DNA of 64,000 bases from Streptococcus sp. 263_SSPC (GCF_001071995.1 NZ_JVNU01000029.1:1-64000), one strand, 5' to 3'. Positions 1 to 7,983 are shown, numbered from the stretch's first letter. Translations and numbers: made by a program. The notes: generated from the letters alone by a model not told the origin.

Positions 1-42
1 CCAAAAGTTAGATTTTGTGTCTAACTTTTGGGGTGCACTTCA
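1..42. mobile_element. Possible end of an IS3-family element (remnant)
   Basis: A perfect 12-bp inverted repeat (CCAAAAGTTAGA at 1-12, TCTAACTTTTGG at 20-31) is followed by GGTGCACTTCA. This resembles, from memory, the terminal hairpin and inverted repeat of streptococcal-type IS3/IS150-group elements, which end in a CA dinucleotide. No transposase is visible because the window starts here, so the element could be complete to the left or only a relic. The hairpin could also be just a terminator. Confidence 0.4.
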
Positions 43-258
43 ATCGGACGAGGGCTTTTTTATTAGCACAATCATCCTCCTAGCACCCGTCTCAGCACTC
101 TCCCTGTTCCTCTAGCCGTCCCTAAGACCTATTCCTCTTTCCAACACCTCTTTCAGAAGTAGAACTCCAAAAGTCCACACACTCTCCCTTTTTTCAAAAA
201 AATCTTCGTTACTTTGAAATTCTGCCATTAGAAATAATTAATTCATCAATGCATCTAT

Positions 259-444
259 AAAAACGGAGAACTCCCCGGATTCTATGATAGTAATAATAGC
301 GAGTGTAATCGATGCGAATTAGTGACTCTGGAAATTTATTTCCTAGAGTCACTTTGAGGCTCGATAGGTGATGAGACGTAAGGCTCACACCGGTACAGCT
401 ATTATCACTATCATGAAGATATCCGAGGAGAGTTCGTAGTTTTT
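259..444 (+). ncRNA. Multibranched structured RNA, about 186 nt
   Basis: The segment folds by eye into a closed multibranched RNA. The outer stem pairs 259-264 with 439-444, 268-273 with 430-435 and 277-280 with 421-424. A second long stem pairs 284-300 with 398-414, with 16 of 17 positions complementary. Inside it lie a hairpin 322-334/339-352 (GTGACTCT with AGAGTCAC), a closing helix 308-312/361-365, and a hairpin 367-375/384-391 with one bulged A. There is no ORF. Architecture and size recall the raiA-motif class of Firmicute RNAs, but I cannot confirm that, and no raiA gene is visible. Strand is tentative, because U-tracts follow on either strand. A 6S RNA seems unlikely, since it would be a single rod. 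Confidence 0.65.
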
Positions 445-490
445 ATACTTAATTTGATATCCTAAACTTATTTCTCTGCACCAGAATTTC

Positions 491-521
491 AAAGGAACGA
501 AGTTCCTTTATTCATTTTTTT
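491..521 (+). terminator. Rho-independent terminator candidate
   Basis: AAAGGAAC and GTTCCTTT form an 8-bp stem with a GAA loop, followed by a run of seven T residues. It lies 47 bases after the structured RNA and would terminate a rightward transcript of it, which mildly supports plus-strand transcription. Confidence 0.5.
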
Positions 522-525
522 GCAC

Positions 526-553
526 AAAAAAAGCCGAGAGCGTGTCTCGACTT
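526..553 (-). terminator. Terminator of the pot operon
   Basis: On the minus strand GTCGAGA pairs with TCTCGGC (one G-U pair), followed by seven T residues. The hairpin starts just after the potD stop codon. The wobble pair forms only in the minus-strand RNA, which fits termination of the leftward pot operon. Confidence 0.85.
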
Positions 554-556
554 TTC

Positions 557-1627
557 TTAGTTTCTAAAGATCTTGGCTTCTAAAAAGAGGTCGTTGTAAA
601 GCGATAATAGGTCGGTTCCTAAATTGTCGTAAACCTCCATCTTCTCCATCGCTTCCTCACTCGGATAGAAGCTCTCATCCGAAGTAATTTCTTCTGGCAA
701 GAGTGCTAGCGCATCCTTGTTAGGCGTTGCATACCCAACATACTGAGCATTCTTCGCTGCGATTTCCGGACGCAACATGAAGTTGATAAACGCATACGCG
801 CCTTCTTTGTTGCCAACCGTTTTTGGAATGACGATATTATCAAACCATAAGTTCGTTCCTTCGCTTGGAACCACATAAGCTAAATCTTCATTCTCACTCA
901 ACATTTTTGAAGCTTCCCCAGAGAAAGTCACGGCTACGTTAGCTTCTCCTTGAATCATATACGTCTTCATCTCATCGGCGATAATCGCTTTAGCGTTTGG
1001 CATTAATGTCTTCAAGAATTTACCCGCTTCTTTAACAATCGTTTCGTCTTTTTCATTGAGAGAATACCCTTGAGTTTGTAAGGCAATCCCCATCATTTCA
1101 CGAGCGCCATCGATAAAGAGAATCGAATCTTTCAAATCCGTTTTCCATAAATCGCGCCACTCGCTGATAAACCCTTCTGGATAAACTTTCTTATTATAAA
1201 CAATTCCTAGCGTTCCCCAGAAATAAGGGATGCTATAAGTATTTTCTGGGTCAAAGGATTGATGCAAGAAACGTGGGTCGATATGTTCCATCCCTTTGAT
1301 TTTTGAGTAATCCAGTTTTTCTAGTAGGTTTTCTTGTACCATTTTGTTGATGGTGTACTCACTTGGAATCGCGATGTCATAGTTCGTTCCACCTTGCTTA
1401 ATTTTTGTCAGCATGGCTTCGTTTGAATCGAACGTTTCATAAATGACTTTATAACCTGTTTCTTGCTCAAATTGTGTAATAAGTTCTGGGTCGATATAGT
1501 CTCCCCAGTTATATACGATAATGGTTTGAGGGTCACCTGCCGTTGCTGTTTCAAAATTCTTACGCATTCCAAACAACACTAGGCAAGAAACTACGATCGT
1601 CCCGATTAACATCGTTAGTCGCTTCAT
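557..1627 (-). CDS. potD: Spermidine/putrescine-binding protein PotD
   Basis: Extracellular substrate-binding subunit of the PotABCD polyamine ABC importer, 356 residues. The N-terminus has a hydrophobic segment (about residues 5-20) that acts as signal or membrane anchor; it contains VVSC, but the lipobox is weak. The mature protein begins around IIVYNWGDYIDPELI, the typical start of this family, and includes the conserved SIPYFWGTLGIVYN stretch. It overlaps potC by 4 bases and is the last gene of a tightly coupled operon. Assignment to polyamines rests on family resemblance and gene order; which polyamine is bound cannot be told from sequence alone. Confidence 0.93.
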   Translation of the reverse strand: MKRLTMLIGTIVVSCLVLFGMRKNFETATAGDPQTIIVYNWGDYIDPELITQFEQETGYKVIYETFDSNEAMLTKIKQGGTNYDIAIPSEYTINKMVQENLLEKLDYSKIKGMEHIDPRFLHQSFDPENTYSIPYFWGTLGIVYNKKVYPEGFISEWRDLWKTDLKDSILFIDGAREMMGIALQTQGYSLNEKDETIVKEAGKFLKTLMPNAKAIIADEMKTYMIQGEANVAVTFSGEASKMLSENEDLAYVVPSEGTNLWFDNIVIPKTVGNKEGAYAFINFMLRPEIAAKNAQYVGYATPNKDALALLPEEITSDESFYPSEEAMEKMEVYDNLGTDLLSLYNDLFLEAKIFRN

Positions 1628-2460
1628 AGTGTGACTCCTTTCAATAGGTCACTCTCTGAAGCCTTCCCATTCAATCGTTTTTGTTGGAATTTTTGAATGA
1701 AATAATATCCAATCACGAGTGATAATGAGAATAGGAACATCAATGTACTTAAGGCATTGATTTCTAAGCTGATTCCTTGGCGCGCACGTGAGTAGATTTC
1801 AACGGCAATCGTTGAGAATCCATTTCCTGTTACGAAGAATGTCACGGCGAAGTCGTCTAATGAATACGTAAATGCCATAAAGAATCCACTTAGAATTCCT
1901 GGTGTAATTGCTGGTAAAACGATGCGTGTTAATACTTGTGAGCTTGTTGCTCCTAAGTCACGAGCAGCTGTAATCATCGATGGGTTCATTTCTGATAATT
2001 TTGGTAAAACCATCAGTACAACGATTGGAATGTTAAACGCGATGTGCGCAAGTAATACCGACATAAAGCCGAGTTTGAATCCAACCACTGTAAAGAGAAT
2101 TAAAAGGCTGGCACCGATGATAACGTCTGGCGATACCATCAAAATATTGTTAAAGCCTAATAATACTTGTTTGCGACGGTTTGAACGGATGTAATGGATC
2201 ATGATAGCTCCAAGTGTTCCAATCGCTGTCGCGATTAAAGAAGATAAGAGTGCAAGAATTAATGTATCGAGTACAATTCCGATTAAACGTGTGTCCGCAA
2301 GAACGGCTTTATAGTGGTCGAGTGTGAAACTCTCAAATCCGTTCATGCTACCAGCACTGTTAAATGAGTAAAAAATCAAGTAGAAAATCGGAGCGTATAA
2401 AACTACGAATACGAAAACTAAGTAGAGATTCGTCCACTTGCTATTATTTTCTAATTTCAT
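1624..2460 (-). CDS. potC: Spermidine/putrescine ABC permease PotC
   Basis: Inner-membrane permease of the polyamine importer, 278 residues with about six hydrophobic segments. The EAA loop that contacts the ATPase is visible as ITAARDLGATSSQVLTRIVLP near residues 160-180. The gene overlaps potD at its 3' end and potB at its 5' end by 4 bases each, consistent with translational coupling and equal stoichiometry of the transporter subunits. Confidence 0.93.
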   Translation of the reverse strand: MKLENNSKWTNLYLVFVFVVLYAPIFYLIFYSFNSAGSMNGFESFTLDHYKAVLADTRLIGIVLDTLILALLSSLIATAIGTLGAIMIHYIRSNRRKQVLLGFNNILMVSPDVIIGASLLILFTVVGFKLGFMSVLLAHIAFNIPIVVLMVLPKLSEMNPSMITAARDLGATSSQVLTRIVLPAITPGILSGFFMAFTYSLDDFAVTFFVTGNGFSTIAVEIYSRARQGISLEINALSTLMFLFSLSLVIGYYFIQKFQQKRLNGKASESDLLKGVTL

Positions 2461-3269
2461 TCTGATACGCCTCCTTTTCTACGGTCTCTTGTAATAAACA
2501 TTAAAATAATCATTGCTACAATCAATACAACCCCGATTGTAGAACCCATTCCCCAGTTTTGCGTTACTAAGAAATGTTGTTCAACGGCTGTACCAAGTGT
2601 AATCACGCGGTTTCCTCCAATTAAACGAGTCAACATGAAGAGTGAGAGTGATGGAATAAATACGGCTTGTACTCCACTGCGCACTCCGTTCATTGTTAAT
2701 GGGAAGATAACGCGTCTAAACGTATCCCATTTTGTTGCCCCAAGGTCGCGGCTTGCCGCAATGAGTGAACTTGGCAACTCTTCGATAGAGTTGAAGATTG
2801 GCAAAATCATAAATGGTAACTCGATATACGCTGCTACCGTTAAGAAACTGAAGTCAGTGAATAGGAATTCTTGTGGCGCCAATCCGAATAATGAAAGGAA
2901 GTTGTTCACTGTTCCTGTTTGGCTAAAGATTCCAATAAATGCATAGGCTTTTAATAGTAGGTTTACCCATGTTGGTAAGATGATTAATAAAAGCCATAAT
3001 TGTTTATGTTTTGTACGACTTAGGAAAAGTGCTGTTGGATAACTCACGAATAGCGTTACAAGTGTTACTAGAAATGCGTACCACACAGAGTTGAATGTCA
3101 TTTCTAAGTAGTTTCCTGACGCGAAATAGTTCGTGTAGTTTCCAAGCGTTACTTGACCATTGATGTCGAAGAATGATTTATAGAAAATCATTCCAAGTGG
3201 CGTTACTACGAATAATAACAACCAGATAAAGTATGGAATGGAAAATAATAGACGCGATTGTTTAATCAT
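2457..3269 (-). CDS. potB: Spermidine/putrescine ABC permease PotB
   Basis: Second membrane permease of the polyamine importer, 270 residues and about six transmembrane segments. It has an EAA motif ([21 protein letters not shown], around residues 170-190), the docking loop for PotA. It overlaps potA by 8 bases and potC by 4. PotB and PotC form the heterodimeric channel in the family model. Confidence 0.93.
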   Translation of the reverse strand: MIKQSRLLFSIPYFIWLLLFVVTPLGMIFYKSFFDINGQVTLGNYTNYFASGNYLEMTFNSVWYAFLVTLVTLFVSYPTALFLSRTKHKQLWLLLIILPTWVNLLLKAYAFIGIFSQTGTVNNFLSLFGLAPQEFLFTDFSFLTVAAYIELPFMILPIFNSIEELPSSLIAASRDLGATKWDTFRRVIFPLTMNGVRSGVQAVFIPSLSLFMLTRLIGGNRVITLGTAVEQHFLVTQNWGMGSTIGVVLIVAMIILMFITRDRRKGGVSE

Positions 3270-4368
3270 TTTCTTCTACCTCGTCTTCGTAGCTTTCTAA
3301 ACGAGCGTCGAAGTCTTCTTCACTTTCTCCAAAACGCATTACGTGGATATCTTGTGGTTCGAAGTATAAGCCCACTTTTGATCCAACTTCTGCCTTACGA
3401 GTTGAGTGAATCATCCATTCATTGCCATTTTCGTCATAGCAGATGATTTCGTAGTGAACTCCGCGGAACAATTGCGTGTCCACTTCAACTGTTAATTTTC
3501 CATTTTCGATAGAAGTTAACGTTAAGTCTTCTGGACGAATCACGATCTCAACTTTTTCGTTTGGACGCATACCGGCATCGGCACACTCGAATTCTTTTCC
3601 AACGAACTCTACTAGGTAGTCTTCCTTCATAACCCCGTCAACGATATTACTTTCACCGATAAAGTCGGCAACGAAACGGTTGATTGGTTCGTCGTAAATA
3701 TCTACTGGCGTTCCCGATTGAAAGATTTCTCCTTTACTCATAACGAAGATTTCATCACTCATCGCTAACGCTTCTTCTTGGTCATGCGTTACGAAGATAA
3801 ATGTGATTCCTAAACGTTGTTGCAATTCACGAAGTTCATATTGCATGTCTGTACGAAGTTTTAAGTCTAATGCTGATAATGGTTCATCAAGTAGTAGCAC
3901 TTCTGGTTCATTGACAAGCGCGCGGGCGATAGCCACACGTTGTTGTTGTCCACCAGACATTTGTGAGATTTCACGGTTTTCGTAGCCTGATAATTGCACC
4001 ATTTTTAAAGCGTCTGCCACTTTTTCTTTAATGATGTTTTCTGGAGTTTTCTTTAAGCGTAATCCAAACGCGATATTTTCGAATACGTTCATATGTGGGA
4101 ATAATGCGTAGTCTTGGAAAACAGTGTTCACTTTACGTTTGTTTGGTGGAAGGTTAGTAACGTCTGCCCCGTTTAAAGTCACTTTTCCGTTTGATACATC
4201 TGTGAATCCAGCAATGATACGCAAGATTGTTGTTTTACCGCATCCCGAAGGCCCTAGTAATGTATAGAATTTTCCTTTTTCGATTTCGAAGTTGATATTT
4301 TTTAAAACATGAGTGTCCTCATAAAATTTGTTCACATTCTCAAATGAGATAATTGTGTTGTTTGACAT
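3262..4368 (-). CDS. potA: Spermidine/putrescine ABC ATPase PotA
   Basis: ATP-binding subunit, 368 residues from the chosen start. Walker A is GPSGCGKTT, the signature is [10 protein letters not shown], Walker B is [11 protein letters not shown], and the switch His lies in FVTHDQEEA. The C-terminal third carries the TOBE-like regulatory domain usual for PotA and MalK-type ATPases. I start at the ATG at 4366-4368 because AGGTG sits six bases upstream; an in-frame GTG three codons earlier overlaps that site. It is the second gene after the regulator at 4391-4933. Confidence 0.93.
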   Translation of the reverse strand: MSNNTIISFENVNKFYEDTHVLKNINFEIEKGKFYTLLGPSGCGKTTILRIIAGFTDVSNGKVTLNGADVTNLPPNKRKVNTVFQDYALFPHMNVFENIAFGLRLKKTPENIIKEKVADALKMVQLSGYENREISQMSGGQQQRVAIARALVNEPEVLLLDEPLSALDLKLRTDMQYELRELQQRLGITFIFVTHDQEEALAMSDEIFVMSKGEIFQSGTPVDIYDEPINRFVADFIGESNIVDGVMKEDYLVEFVGKEFECADAGMRPNEKVEIVIRPEDLTLTSIENGKLTVEVDTQLFRGVHYEIICYDENGNEWMIHSTRKAEVGSKVGLYFEPQDIHVMRFGESEEDFDARLESYEDEVEEND

Positions 4369-4390
4369 TGCTAGCACCTAACTTTCTTAA

Positions 4391-4933
4391 TTATAAATAT
4401 GAATCTGTCGCCACGACTAAAACTTTCGATGTTGTCTTAGCGGCGTTGCTAATTTGGTGTTTGGCTTTCGCCTCAAAATAGAAGGACTCTCCCTTGGAAA
4501 CTACTTCAACTTGTTTACCGACTTTGACCTGAATAGAACCTTCGAGCACATACCCAAATGTTTCTGCAAGTGACGGTTGGAACGTCTTGTACGCTCCCCC
4601 AACGGCAAACTCTAGAATTACGGGTTCCATCTCATGCTCGTTCGAGTCTGGATTGAGCCATGTGACCATCGTATGGTGCTTGGCGTCTTCCATCATCGTC
4701 ATATCCTCTTCGCGGTAAATCGTGAGCGCCTCTTCTGGCCCCTCATCGAAAAAGTCCGCTGCAGGGCATCCCAACACTTCAAGAATATCAAAGAACGTAT
4801 CCATTGATGGTGAGCTCAAATCATTCTCCAATTGCGAGATATATCCCTTTGACAAATCTGTTCTCTCTGCTAACTCTTCTTGCGTTAACCCCTTTTGAAT
4901 ACGGAGGGCACGCAGTTGATGACCGATTTCCAT
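4391..4933 (-). CDS. XRE-family regulator with C-terminal cupin domain
   Basis: 180 residues: an N-terminal helix-turn-helix (about residues 5-60, with LTQEELAERTDLSKGYISQLE) and a C-terminal cupin (about residues 105-178, with GYVLEGSIQVKVG and ESFYFEAKAKHQISN). Cupin-HTH proteins of this arrangement commonly sit at the head of polyamine transport operons and sense a small ligand. The gene lies 22 bases before potA behind a good promoter, so it very likely autoregulates the pot operon. The ligand is not deducible; a polyamine is the natural guess from context. Confidence 0.88.
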   Translation of the reverse strand: MEIGHQLRALRIQKGLTQEELAERTDLSKGYISQLENDLSSPSMDTFFDILEVLGCPAADFFDEGPEEALTIYREEDMTMMEDAKHHTMVTWLNPDSNEHEMEPVILEFAVGGAYKTFQPSLAETFGYVLEGSIQVKVGKQVEVVSKGESFYFEAKAKHQISNAAKTTSKVLVVATDSYL

Positions 4934-4975
4934 TGTCTTCTCCTTTTAAACTAATTGTTTACTAACACAAAGACC

Positions 4976-5003
4976 ATTATACATTAAGTTTAGTAATAGT
5001 CAA
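4976..5003 (-). promoter_or_regulatory. Sigma-A promoter of the pot operon
   Basis: Minus strand: TTGACT (4998-5003), 16-bp spacer, TATAAT (4976-4981), 43 bases before the regulator start codon. The sequence GTTAGTAAAC just downstream of the -10 and ATTACTAAAC inside the spacer are similar half-sites that could be bound by the XRE-cupin protein. Confidence 0.8.
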
Positions 5004-5099
5004 CAAATCAACCCCTAAAAAATGCACTTTTTTGAGAGTATATTTTTTCGCATGATAGCGCGGGTTTTGTGCTTATTTTTTCTCGTGAAAAAAGCTGAA

Positions 5100-5133
5100 A
5101 TTATCATATATGATAATTATCTTTTATGATAAT
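5100..5133. promoter_or_regulatory. Orphan double-palindrome operator
   Basis: A perfect 18-bp palindrome (ATTATCATATATGATAAT, 5100-5117) overlaps a second one with a changed centre (5116-5133). The same 34-bp block, with only three differences, is the operator/promoter of the toxin-antitoxin-like pair at 52021-52054. Here no such gene adjoins: the pot promoter lies about 100 bases to one side and the adcA terminator about 55 to the other. Confidence 0.7.
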
Positions 5134-5153
5134 TGCACATCGTTTAAAAAATC

Positions 5154-5177
5154 AAAATTAACTTATAAGTTAATTTT
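5154..5177. promoter_or_regulatory. 24-bp perfect palindrome, function unknown
   Basis: AAAATTAACTTA is followed directly by its exact reverse complement. The TTAAC-N6-GTTAA core is reminiscent of, but not identical to, the zinc-repressor AdcR box (TTAAC-N2-GTTAA). It lies just beyond the adcA terminator. It may be a protein-binding site or a cruciform-prone spacer. Confidence 0.5.
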
Positions 5178-5188
5178 GAGTAAACAAA

Positions 5189-5218
5189 AAAACAGGATTC
5201 GATATTGAATCCTGTTTT
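5189..5218 (-). terminator. Terminator ending the adcA transcript
   Basis: Minus strand: AAAACAGGATTC, loop AATATC, GAATCCTGTTTT, then a longer T-run. It is a perfect 12-bp stem and lies beyond the hairpin array that follows adcA. Confidence 0.85.
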
Positions 5219-5251
5219 GGTGTCTGCATAGATTTATTTGCATCGATTTAT

Positions 5252-5378
5252 ACGCAGTGGTTTATTGACTTTCTTTTCATCACTCGTGATTCAAGAAAGT
5301 CTAATAAACTTTGCGGGCGAAAGACTACGAAACAGAATGACTTCACACTGTGAAATCATTCTTAGTTTCTGTCTTTCT
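5252..5378 (-). repeat. Hairpin units in the adcA 3' untranslated region
   Basis: Two long hairpins precede the clear repeat copies. The first pairs TTTATT and GACTTTCTT (5261-5275) with AAGAAAGTC and AATAAA (5293-5308), a 15-bp stem with one bulge. The second pairs GAAAGAC (5319-5325) with GTCTTTC (5371-5377), with an inner stem 5334-5346/5350-5362. The second ends next to CATCCTG, the constant end block of the repeat family described at 5381-5637, so it is probably a divergent member. Confidence 0.55.
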
Positions 5379-5380
5379 GC

Positions 5381-5514
5381 CATCCTGTGAAGTTGAACTC
5401 GACCTCACAGAAATGGCGTGCGTTTCCTGAAACATCCGCAGAACGTTGCACGTTCCTTCCGGTGTTCCAGTCCAACGTTCCATTTCTGAGCGTTCGGTCT
5501 CGTATCCTGTGTAG
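5381..5514 (-). repeat. Dispersed covarying hairpin repeat, copy 1
   Basis: Constant blocks, read on the minus strand, are CAGGATACGAG at one end, a core with AAGGAACGTG and CGTTCTGCG, and CGAGTTCAACT at the other. Stem arms are CAGAAATGG (5408-5416) with CCATTTCTG (5480-5488), and GACC (5401-5404) with GGTC (5496-5499). The same positions hold different but still complementary bases in the copies at 62.6 and 63.7 kb. No protein is encoded. The unit lies in the presumed 3' untranslated region of adcA. Confidence 0.75.
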
Positions 5515-5637
5515 TTGAGTTCGAAAAGGCATAGGCTCAAGCCTTTCGAGTTTAGTCCGCACGGTCTTACAGACCGCTTACGGCTAAACTGCGAACCGTC
5601 ATCGCCTATGAACGCCTTTTCTCACATCCTGTTTTTT
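5511..5637 (-). repeat. Dispersed covarying hairpin repeat, copy 2
   Basis: This unit adjoins copy 1 and has the same outer plan: GTAGTTGAGTTCG at one end and CACATCCTG at the other on the plus strand. Its arms are AAAAGGC (5524-5530) with GCCTTTT (5614-5620) and ATAGGC (5531-5536) with GCCTAT (5604-5609). An inner hairpin is GGTCT/AGACC (5563-5575). The standard core (AAGGAACGTG) is replaced by a different stem-loop. On the minus strand the CAGGAT block starts four bases after the adcA stop codon. Confidence 0.65.
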
Positions 5638-7162
5638 AGTGAGCAACCATCTCTTGTGCAATTTCCAACCCTGTCAAGTTTGATGGGTAGTATGTTGGCC
5701 AATTGTCCATTTCTTCGAATAGTTTTTCTTGGCTTTCATTGCCCATAAAGATGTGGAAGTGTTCTGCTTTCACTGGAGCGATGTTGTGGTCGCTGAATTG
5801 AACGTATTTAGGAGCGCCTTCTACTGGGTTCACCGCTTCGAATAAGAAGCGGACGCCGCGGTTTCCTTTTTTGTATGTTAGGATTTTATATCCTACATAT
5901 TTGTATTCCGCTTTAGCAGTTGTTCCATCCTCTTTTTGGAACTCCATTGTAGTATCCGTGATATTGATATTTTTAATATCTGTTTTATATCCTGTTGTGT
6001 AGTATGCTTTGTACTCGTCTTTTGTCATCTTTTTGCCAATTTTTGCTTTGTAGTCAAAGACTGGATCAAGAGTGCCATCCACTAAGTAAGGATATACGGA
6101 TTGCCATTCGCCAGCGTAATCAGAAAGTGTGCGATCTTTTACAGCACTGTCTTCGAAGTAGCCTTTGTGGACTGTTTTTTCGTCTTCTGCGTGTTCTGGT
6201 TGGATGTCTTTTCCTGGTTGGTCTGTCGTTTTCTTCAACGCTTCAAGGTTTTCGCGCATTACAGAGATGTAGTCTTCACCTTTATCCATTTCCTCTTTTG
6301 TTAAAGATTCAATTGGATTTAAAACGGCTAACTCAACGCCTGCTTCTTCCGCTAATGTTTTCGCGATTTTCTCAGAAGCATTTTCTTCAAAGTAAATAAT
6401 CTTAATGTCGTTTTCTTTCACGTATTTTGTTAATTCTGCTAAACGTGCAGCACTTGGCTCAGCTTCTGGTGAAATCCCAGTGATTCCGACTTGGTTTAAG
6501 CCGTAGTCTAATGCTAAATAGTGGAATGCTGTATGTTGAGTTACAAAGTTCTTTTGTTTGGCATCTTTAAATGCATTTGTGTAGTCTTTATGCAACGCTG
6601 TTAATTTTTCGATGTAGGCTTTAGCATTTTTCTCGAAAGCTTCTTTACGCTCAGGGAAAGCTTCCGCTAGCTGCTTAGTAATGTTTTGAACCATTTGAAT
6701 CGCGCGCTCTGGTGATAACCATACGTGTGGATCATATTCATGGCTGTGGCCTTCGCCATCGTGGTCATGGTCGTGTTCTTCCTCTTCTCCACCAGGAAGA
6801 AGTACCATATCTTTAGTTGCGCTGATTGCTTTGACTTTGCTATCAGATTCGATAGTCTTAAGAACTGCAGGAATCCATGTTTCCATATACTCGCTATCAT
6901 AAACAAGTGCATCTGCTTCGCTCATTTTTGCGATTTCTTTTGCAGAAAGCTCGTAGTCGTGTGGCTCTGTTCCAGCACCGATGACAAGCGATACGTCTCC
7001 TTCATCCCCTACAATGTTTCTTGTAAAATCGTAAATCGGAAAGAAAGTCGTTGAAATTTTTAGCTTTCCTGATTGTGTTTTGCTATTTGAATTACTTGGC
7101 GCACATCCAACGGCAACCAGTACAAACATCAATAATAATCCAATAAATGTCGTTTTTTTCAT
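5636..7162 (-). CDS. adcA: Zinc-binding lipoprotein AdcA with ZinT domain
   Basis: 508 residues. A lipoprotein signal (lipobox VAVGC) is followed by a TroA/ZnuA domain to about residue 310 with a His-rich loop (EEEHDHDHDGEGHSHEYDPH), then a C-terminal ZinT/YodA domain (about 325-508, beginning near DRTLSDYAGEWQSVYPYL). This fusion is typical of streptococcal-type AdcA, which captures Zn2+ for the AdcBC importer. I start at the ATG at 7160-7162, because the GGAG overlapping an earlier ATG serves as its ribosome site. No adcB or adcC is adjacent, so the permease and ATPase must be encoded elsewhere. The mRNA has an unusual 3' region of stacked hairpins. Confidence 0.93.
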   Translation of the reverse strand: MKKTTFIGLLLMFVLVAVGCAPSNSNSKTQSGKLKISTTFFPIYDFTRNIVGDEGDVSLVIGAGTEPHDYELSAKEIAKMSEADALVYDSEYMETWIPAVLKTIESDSKVKAISATKDMVLLPGGEEEEHDHDHDGEGHSHEYDPHVWLSPERAIQMVQNITKQLAEAFPERKEAFEKNAKAYIEKLTALHKDYTNAFKDAKQKNFVTQHTAFHYLALDYGLNQVGITGISPEAEPSAARLAELTKYVKENDIKIIYFEENASEKIAKTLAEEAGVELAVLNPIESLTKEEMDKGEDYISVMRENLEALKKTTDQPGKDIQPEHAEDEKTVHKGYFEDSAVKDRTLSDYAGEWQSVYPYLVDGTLDPVFDYKAKIGKKMTKDEYKAYYTTGYKTDIKNINITDTTMEFQKEDGTTAKAEYKYVGYKILTYKKGNRGVRFLFEAVNPVEGAPKYVQFSDHNIAPVKAEHFHIFMGNESQEKLFEEMDNWPTYYPSNLTGLEIAQEMVAH

Positions 7163-7208
7163 GATATATTCTGTCTCCATTTCTTAAATCGTAATTCTTA
7201 CGTTTTAC

Positions 7209-7237
7209 ATTGTAGCACCTCACAAGATTCATTGCAA
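7209..7237 (-). promoter_or_regulatory. Sigma-A promoter of adcA
   Basis: Minus strand: TTGCAA (7232-7237), 17-bp spacer, TACAAT (7209-7214), about 47 bases before the start codon. I see no clear AdcR palindrome overlapping it, so zinc control is not directly supported by sequence here. Confidence 0.75.
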
Positions 7238-7368
7238 GGATTATTTTCTGAAAATGTTTTGACAGCAAGTTACTTATCATGTGCTAGTCATGAAAAAGTT
7301 TTGTTGAACTTATTTCTCCTGCGCAATCTTTTATATTCTGTTCTTAAGACTCGTAGCATTTTTGAACT

Positions 7369-7965
7369 TCACGATAGCACCTCAATATATGAATATATTT
7401 TATCGGTGACTCTGAAGAGCTTTGCGTAATACATCAATTTTTGATAGTTTACTGAATACTTTTGGAAATATAGTTTGAAAGCTTGTGCAATCAATTGTAC
7501 ATCCATTTTATATACCGGACGCAAACACTCTACTAGAGTCCTTTCTATTTCATATATACGGATTTGTTGCCCTTTTTGGCGTTCAATTTCTACAATACCA
7601 ACATCAAAATTAGTACGTGTCACAACAGGTTTCACTTCTTGTGCTTGCTTAATCGTTGAAGTATTCACTCCGTATGGGAACATCATCGTTTTTTCAAAAG
7701 GAACCGTTAGCGACAATCCGTGTAACCACAATGCCGTATCGAGTGCATATACTCCTTTTGGATTTCGTAATTGAATTAAATACCAGTCATCCATATAGTA
7801 TTCTGCCAACCCATACAAACCTTTCCCGAGTGGTTCAAGTTCCTCTTGCTCAATCATTTTTCGATAGGTTCGATAGCTTAATCCTGCTTCTTTCACTTCA
7901 CGATAAGATAAGATGCCATTATTTCTTTTTAAATACTCTATAATTTCTGTTTGTTTTGAATTCAT
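7369..7965 (-). CDS. AbiEi-like antitoxin, orphan
   Basis: 198 residues resembling the AbiEi family of type IV antitoxins: an N-terminal winged helix (about residues 1-70, with LSYREVKEAGLSYRTYRKMIEQ and GLYGL) and a C-terminal part with ALWLHGLS and the conserved RTLVECLR. AbiEi proteins repress their own promoter and neutralise the nucleotidyltransferase toxin AbiEii. No AbiEii gene follows: the next gene downstream is adcA. The start at 7965 is set by AGGAGGTGAAAGA before ATG. A nested inverted repeat upstream fits autorepression. Alternative reading: a stand-alone transcriptional regulator derived from such a system. Confidence 0.75.
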   Translation of the reverse strand: MNSKQTEIIEYLKRNNGILSYREVKEAGLSYRTYRKMIEQEELEPLGKGLYGLAEYYMDDWYLIQLRNPKGVYALDTALWLHGLSLTVPFEKTMMFPYGVNTSTIKQAQEVKPVVTRTNFDVGIVEIERQKGQQIRIYEIERTLVECLRPVYKMDVQLIAQAFKLYFQKYSVNYQKLMYYAKLFRVTDKIYSYIEVLS

Positions 7966-7983
7966 TCTTTCACCTCCTAAAAA

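Noticed and set aside
259-444. 6S RNA interpretation of the structured RNA
   Set aside because: 6S RNA is a rod with a central bubble. This element has two independent inner hairpins and a closing helix.
259-444. T-box or similar amino-acid leader
   Set aside because: No GGTGGNACC-type core is present and no gene follows on the plus strand.
5343-5562. Two overlapping minus-strand ORFs of about 65 codons in the adcA 3' region
   Set aside because: They fall exactly on the hairpin repeat, lack ribosome sites, and their sequence is dictated by the stem arms. They are by-products of the repeat.
5187-5637. CRISPR array
   Set aside because: The repeats are long, palindromic and variable, with no regular spacers and no cas genes.
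5515-5748. Plus-strand ORF across the adcA end
   Set aside because: It reads through the repeat and antisense to adcA, with no ribosome site or family features.
5995-6399. Plus-strand ORF of 134 codons opposite adcA
   Set aside because: Antisense to the ZinT and TroA parts; Leu/Ser/Cys-rich shadow composition.
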